64,000 nucleotides of DNA, from contig CAKUZB010000007.1 of the NCBI GenBank assembly GCA_934717745.1, forward strand, positions 1 through 64,000. The letters are read 5' to 3'. The notes under the pieces were generated by a model. It was given only the letters and a program-made list of their open reading frames with translations. It was not told where the DNA came from and searched no databases. Positions 61,067-64,000 of this stretch are shown piece by piece. How positions within the stretch are numbered: position 1 is the stretch's first letter; each line of letters starts with the position of its first letter. The translations under genes and the position numbers were made by a program. This DNA comes from an uncultured Candidatus Melainabacteria bacterium. Its GTDB lineage: Bacteria; Cyanobacteriota; Vampirovibrionia; Gastranaerophilales; Gastranaerophilaceae.

Positions 61067-61077
61067 TCCTCTTTTAT
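61048..61077 (+). terminator. Terminator of the rpsF operon
   Basis: AAAAGAGGAT/ATCCTCTTTT stem with an 8-nt loop; the T4 is part of the stem. Confidence 0.75.
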
Positions 61078-61102
61078 GGCAAATTTGTAGGATATTTTAT
61101 AA

Positions 61103-62104
61103 ATGAATAAACAAAAAGTAGCAGTAATCGGCTGCGGATTATGGGGAAGAAATATTGTACGTAACTTCTATAACTTAGAAGCATTACATACAGTTTGTGA
61201 TTTAGATAAAGAAAATCTTAAAAAAATTGAAGAACAATATAAAGGTGTTCATACAACTTCTGATTTTAATGAAGTTTTGAATAATCCTGAAATTACTTCA
61301 GTTTGTGTTGTAACTCCAAGTCATACTCACTTCAATTTAGTTAAAAAGGTGCTTGAATCAGGTCGCCACGTTTATGTTGAAAAACCTATTTCAACATCTG
61401 CTCAAGAAGCAGAAGATTTGAAAAAAAATGCTCAAGAAAAAGGTTTAGTTTTGATGGTAGGTCATTTGTTGTTGTACCACCCAGCGGTAAACCGTTTGAA
61501 AATGCTAGTTGACGAAGGTGTTTTAGGCGATATTGTTTACGCACAAAGTGATAGATTAAATGTTAACTATTTCAAAAATGACAGAAGTGTTATGTGGGAT
61601 TTAGCACCTCATGATGTTTCTATGATGGCTTATGTTTTAGGTAAAGAACCTAAACAAGTTATTTCTGCGGTTGGTTGTTCTACTGATAGAAATGAAATTA
61701 TGGACATTACTCACTTGTCAATTGAGTTTGAGGGTGGTGTAATTGGTCAAATCACAGATAGTTGGATTACTCCAATGAAACACGTTAGATTGTTAGTTCG
61801 TGGTACAAAAGCAACTGCAATTTTAGACGATACTTTACAAGAAAACAAATTACAAGTCTTTGATAATAAAAAAGACGGTCCAATCACTGATATTCATATT
61901 GATTATCTGGAAATTGAACCATTAAAACTTGAATGTCAACATTTCTTGACTTGTTGTGAAAAAGGTCTTGAGGCACGTTCAGACGGTGAAAATGGTTTCA
62001 GCGTCGTAAGAATTCTTGAAGAGGCCGAAAAGATTATGTTAGGTGAAAATAAGTTGAAATCTTTAGACCAACGTAATTTCGCACTATCAAGATTAAAACA
62101 ATAA
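61103..62104 (+). CDS. Gfo/Idh/MocA-family oxidoreductase
   Basis: 333 aa. Rossmann domain (VAVIGCGLWGRNIVRNF; SVCVVTPSHTH; HVYVEKPIS with the catalytic Lys) and a C-terminal beta domain with DLAPHDVSMMAYVLG. NAD(P)-dependent sugar dehydrogenase; closest in type to nucleotide-sugar 3-dehydrogenases (WlbA-like), but the substrate cannot be told. Confidence 0.88.
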   Translation: MNKQKVAVIGCGLWGRNIVRNFYNLEALHTVCDLDKENLKKIEEQYKGVHTTSDFNEVLNNPEITSVCVVTPSHTHFNLVKKVLESGRHVYVEKPISTSAQEAEDLKKNAQEKGLVLMVGHLLLYHPAVNRLKMLVDEGVLGDIVYAQSDRLNVNYFKNDRSVMWDLAPHDVSMMAYVLGKEPKQVISAVGCSTDRNEIMDITHLSIEFEGGVIGQITDSWITPMKHVRLLVRGTKATAILDDTLQENKLQVFDNKKDGPITDIHIDYLEIEPLKLECQHFLTCCEKGLEARSDGENGFSVVRILEEAEKIMLGENKLKSLDQRNFALSRLKQ

Positions 62105-62106
62105 TT

Positions 62107-62132
62107 TTGGGTGCTTATATGCACCCTTTTTT
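62107..62132 (+). terminator. Terminator after oxidoreductase gene
   Basis: GGGTGC/GCACCC with a TTATAT loop, T6. Confidence 0.85.
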
Positions 62133-62157
62133 AATATTAGGGTTAAAGGAGTATATT

Positions 62158-62763
62158 ATGGCTAATATTATTAGTATTTCAAGAATATTTTTAATTTTTA
62201 TGGCAGCAGGTTTAATGTTTTTTGATAAATCTACTGTTGCTTACGTTTCAGCATTAATTTTGACAATTCTTGCATTTTGTTTTGACGGTTTAGACGGCTA
62301 TGTTGCAAGAAAATTTAATGAAACAAGTAAATTGGGTGCCGTTCTCGACATTATGGGTGATAGAATTACAGAATATGTATTTTGGATTATGCTTGCTCAC
62401 ATGGGTTGGATTCCTGTAGTATTCCCAATCATAGCAGTAACCAGAGGTGTTATTACTGATAGTTTAAGAAGTGTGGCTTTAGAACAGGGGTTAATTCCTT
62501 TTGGCGAAGGTAGTATGTTAAATGATCCGGTTTGCCAATGGATTTGTGGTTCAAAATTTATGAAAATTGGATATGCTGTTGCAAAAGCCATTGCTTTCAC
62601 TTTTTATTTAATTGCATATACTCCGGGAATGCCAAAATGTCCGGCATTTGTTTTTGTTGTTTTAGGTGCTTTGGCTGCGGAATTTGCGATTATACTTTGC
62701 GTTTTAAGAGGTATTCCGGTAATTTTTGAAAGTAAGAAATTTTTTGTAAAAGAAGCAAAATAA
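62158..62763 (+). CDS. CDP-alcohol phosphatidyltransferase
   Basis: 201 aa, about six membrane helices. The active-site motif D-G-x2-D-G-x2-A-R-x8-G-x3-D-x3-D is intact (FDGLDGYVARKF, then LGAVLDIMGD). Makes a phospholipid from CDP-diacylglycerol and an alcohol (PgsA-like or other). Start at 62158 with AAAGGAG upstream; a TTG at 62107 would begin in the terminator and is rejected. Confidence 0.9.
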   Translation: MANIISISRIFLIFMAAGLMFFDKSTVAYVSALILTILAFCFDGLDGYVARKFNETSKLGAVLDIMGDRITEYVFWIMLAHMGWIPVVFPIIAVTRGVITDSLRSVALEQGLIPFGEGSMLNDPVCQWICGSKFMKIGYAVAKAIAFTFYLIAYTPGMPKCPAFVFVVLGALAAEFAIILCVLRGIPVIFESKKFFVKEAK

Positions 62764-63230
62764 TGGAAATTATGGATATTAAAAAGTTTAACGTAGTTTT
62801 ATATGAACCTGAAATTCCACAAAATACAGGTAATATAGCACGTCTTTGTGCTTGTACGGGGGCAAATCTTTATTTGGTTGGCAAATTAGGTTTTTCTTTG
62901 TCTGATAAATATACAAAGCGTGCGGGGTTAGATTATTGGGATAGTGTAAATATCAATAGAATTGATACTTTAGACGAATTAATTGAGCAAAATCCTAATT
63001 CTAAGTTTTATTATTTAACTACAAAATCTAAAGTTTCTTATTTTGATACGAAATTTCAAGAAGGAGATTTTTTAGTTTTTGGTCCGGAATCAAGAGGTAT
63101 TCCTGAAGATATTTTGTTTGCTGATGGTGCAAATTCTATCACAATACCAATGAAAGCGGGGCAAAGAAGTTTGAATTTATCTAATTCTGTTGCAATAGTT
63201 TTATATGAAGCAATAAGACAGGTTGGTTAA
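62763..63230 (+). CDS. trmL: tRNA (cytidine34/uridine34-2'-O)-methyltransferase
   Basis: 155 aa SPOUT enzyme. Motifs EPEIPQNTGNIARLCA, LVFGPESRGIP and GQRSLNLSNSVAIVLYEAIRQ. The start shares a base with the previous stop (TAATG); a second ATG at 62772 is possible. Confidence 0.94.
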   Translation: MEIMDIKKFNVVLYEPEIPQNTGNIARLCACTGANLYLVGKLGFSLSDKYTKRAGLDYWDSVNINRIDTLDELIEQNPNSKFYYLTTKSKVSYFDTKFQEGDFLVFGPESRGIPEDILFADGANSITIPMKAGQRSLNLSNSVAIVLYEAIRQVG

Positions 63231-63231
63231 A

Positions 63232-64000
63232 ATGCTTGAAATTAATTTGCCAAAACGAAAACAAAATTCAAATAAAGGCTCTTTTGGTAAAGTTTTGAAT
63301 ATAGCAGGTTCTCCAAATTATTCAGGTGCTGCGTATTTGTCAAGTATTTCTGCATTAAAAGTTGGTTGTGGATATGTTGCTCTTGCAAGTTGTCCAAGTG
63401 TTTTGCAAAATGTAGCATCAAAAACGCCAGATGTTGTTTTAGTTCCTATAAAGCAAGTTAAAAGTGTCATGAAAAATTATGATGTTGTGTCATTTGGCTG
63501 TGGTTTTTCAACAGAAGCACCTGCGGTTTTGATGTTTAAGTCAATAATGACAGAACTTGCAATTCTTGATTTGCCTGTTGTTTTAGATGCTGACGGGATT
63601 AATTTACTTGCAAAATTTAAAAAAATAATTTTGCCTGACAGATTGATTTTAACTCCTCACCCAAAAGAGGCTTCAAGGTTATTAGGTAAAGATGTTTCGG
63701 AAATTTTAGAAAATCCTGAAGATGCAGCGACAGAAATTTCTTTAAATTTTAAATGTACGACAGTTTTAAAAATGCATAATACAATAATTTGTTCAAAAAG
63801 TTTGAATTGTTATGTAAATCAAACCGGAAATTCTGCTCTGGCAAAGGCAGGAACAGGTGATGTTTTGTGTGGTATGATTGCAGGTTTTATGGCTCAAGGC
63901 TTAAAACCTTTTGATGCTTGTAAAACAGCAGTATATTTACATGGTAGAGCCGGTGAACTTGCAAGTAAGGATTTGACTGAATATTCAGTTTTGGCTTCCG
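63232..64000 (+). CDS. nnrD: ADP-dependent (S)-NAD(P)H-hydrate dehydratase, 3' end outside window
   Basis: At least 256 residues, cut by the window end. Ribokinase-like fold that repairs hydrated NAD(P)H. Motifs seen: KGSFGKVLNIAGSPNYSGAA, VVLDADGINLL, LTPHPKEASRL and ALAKAGTGDVLCGMIAGFMAQG. The usual N-terminal epimerase domain (NnrE) is not fused in front: the start is 1 nt after the trmL stop. Confidence 0.92.
   Translation, partial: MLEINLPKRKQNSNKGSFGKVLNIAGSPNYSGAAYLSSISALKVGCGYVALASCPSVLQNVASKTPDVVLVPIKQVKSVMKNYDVVSFGCGFSTEAPAVLMFKSIMTELAILDLPVVLDADGINLLAKFKKIILPDRLILTPHPKEASRLLGKDVSEILENPEDAATEISLNFKCTTVLKMHNTIICSKSLNCYVNQTGNSALAKAGTGDVLCGMIAGFMAQGLKPFDACKTAVYLHGRAGELASKDLTEYSVLAS

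Overview
The window is AT-rich, gene-dense bacterial chromosome (standard code) with about 69 protein genes, one tRNA and no insertion sequence, prophage or CRISPR array that I can see. The gene content fits a non-photosynthetic, fermentative anaerobe related to cyanobacteria, most likely Vampirovibrionia/'Melainabacteria' of the gut type (Gastranaerophilales). The arguments are a Ycf23/DUF561 protein (53762-54592, otherwise typical of cyanobacteria and plastids), a long Gram-negative-type GyrB, an AdhE/Rex/[FeFe]-hydrogenase fermentation block, superoxide reductase plus ferritin, and MotAB with a Maf-like DUF115 protein. This assignment is an inference; no rRNA is present.

Layout. 1-3.2 kb: a small coiled-coil protein, rarA, and an orphan solute-binding protein. 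3.3-11 kb: gyrB, adk, map, then motA-motB, an unknown gene and a HEAT-like protein. 11-19.3 kb, minus strand: a run TPR-TPR-HDOD-GGDEF-tsaE-tsaB-nadK-recN, mostly overlapping or closely spaced. 19.5-21.2 kb: two tandem paralogs with an identical 584-bp 3' part. 21.3-30 kb: ferritin/desulfoferrodoxin, rlmN-DUF115-dtd, a zinc-ribbon/RGG repeat protein with rimM-trmD, and a regulator with four GntR-type winged helices. 30-38 kb: metK, a formyltransferase, an endonuclease IV-like gene, an acyl-ACP thioesterase, two 'VSFRG' proteins, folP, a CMP-sugar synthetase and yhhQ. 38-46.3 kb: adhE, rex, a sensory [FeFe]-hydrogenase with PAS, a SpoIIE-type phosphatase, two small [2Fe-2S] proteins and a catalytic [FeFe]-hydrogenase. 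46.4-54.6 kb: a cupin protein, a duplicated tRNA flank with tRNA-CAU, a WYL regulator pair divergent from spmAB, an ETAG-repeat protein, an HtrA-like protease and ycf23. 54.6-64 kb: dnaA, trmH-like, pepP-like, a double parvulin, a candidate small RNA, rpsF-ssb-rpsR, an oxidoreductase, a CDP-alcohol phosphatidyltransferase, trmL and a truncated nnrD.

Two promoter-level patterns stand out. First, six lineage-specific genes of unknown function (174, 9966, 19565, 20497, 34274, 52508) each carry a two-box element, roughly TRGCAA, exactly 19 nt, then TTTAYAT, upstream of the start; this looks like a regulon with its own promoter class. Second, at least eight genes without a Shine-Dalgarno have a -10-like hexamer exactly 6 nt before the ATG, so they are probably leaderless. 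Other unusual items are a serine-recombinase-like domain fused to HDOD, four tandem GntR winged helices, an in-frame ribosome binding site inside adhE at the domain boundary, and the 243-bp-period duplication next to the tRNA.
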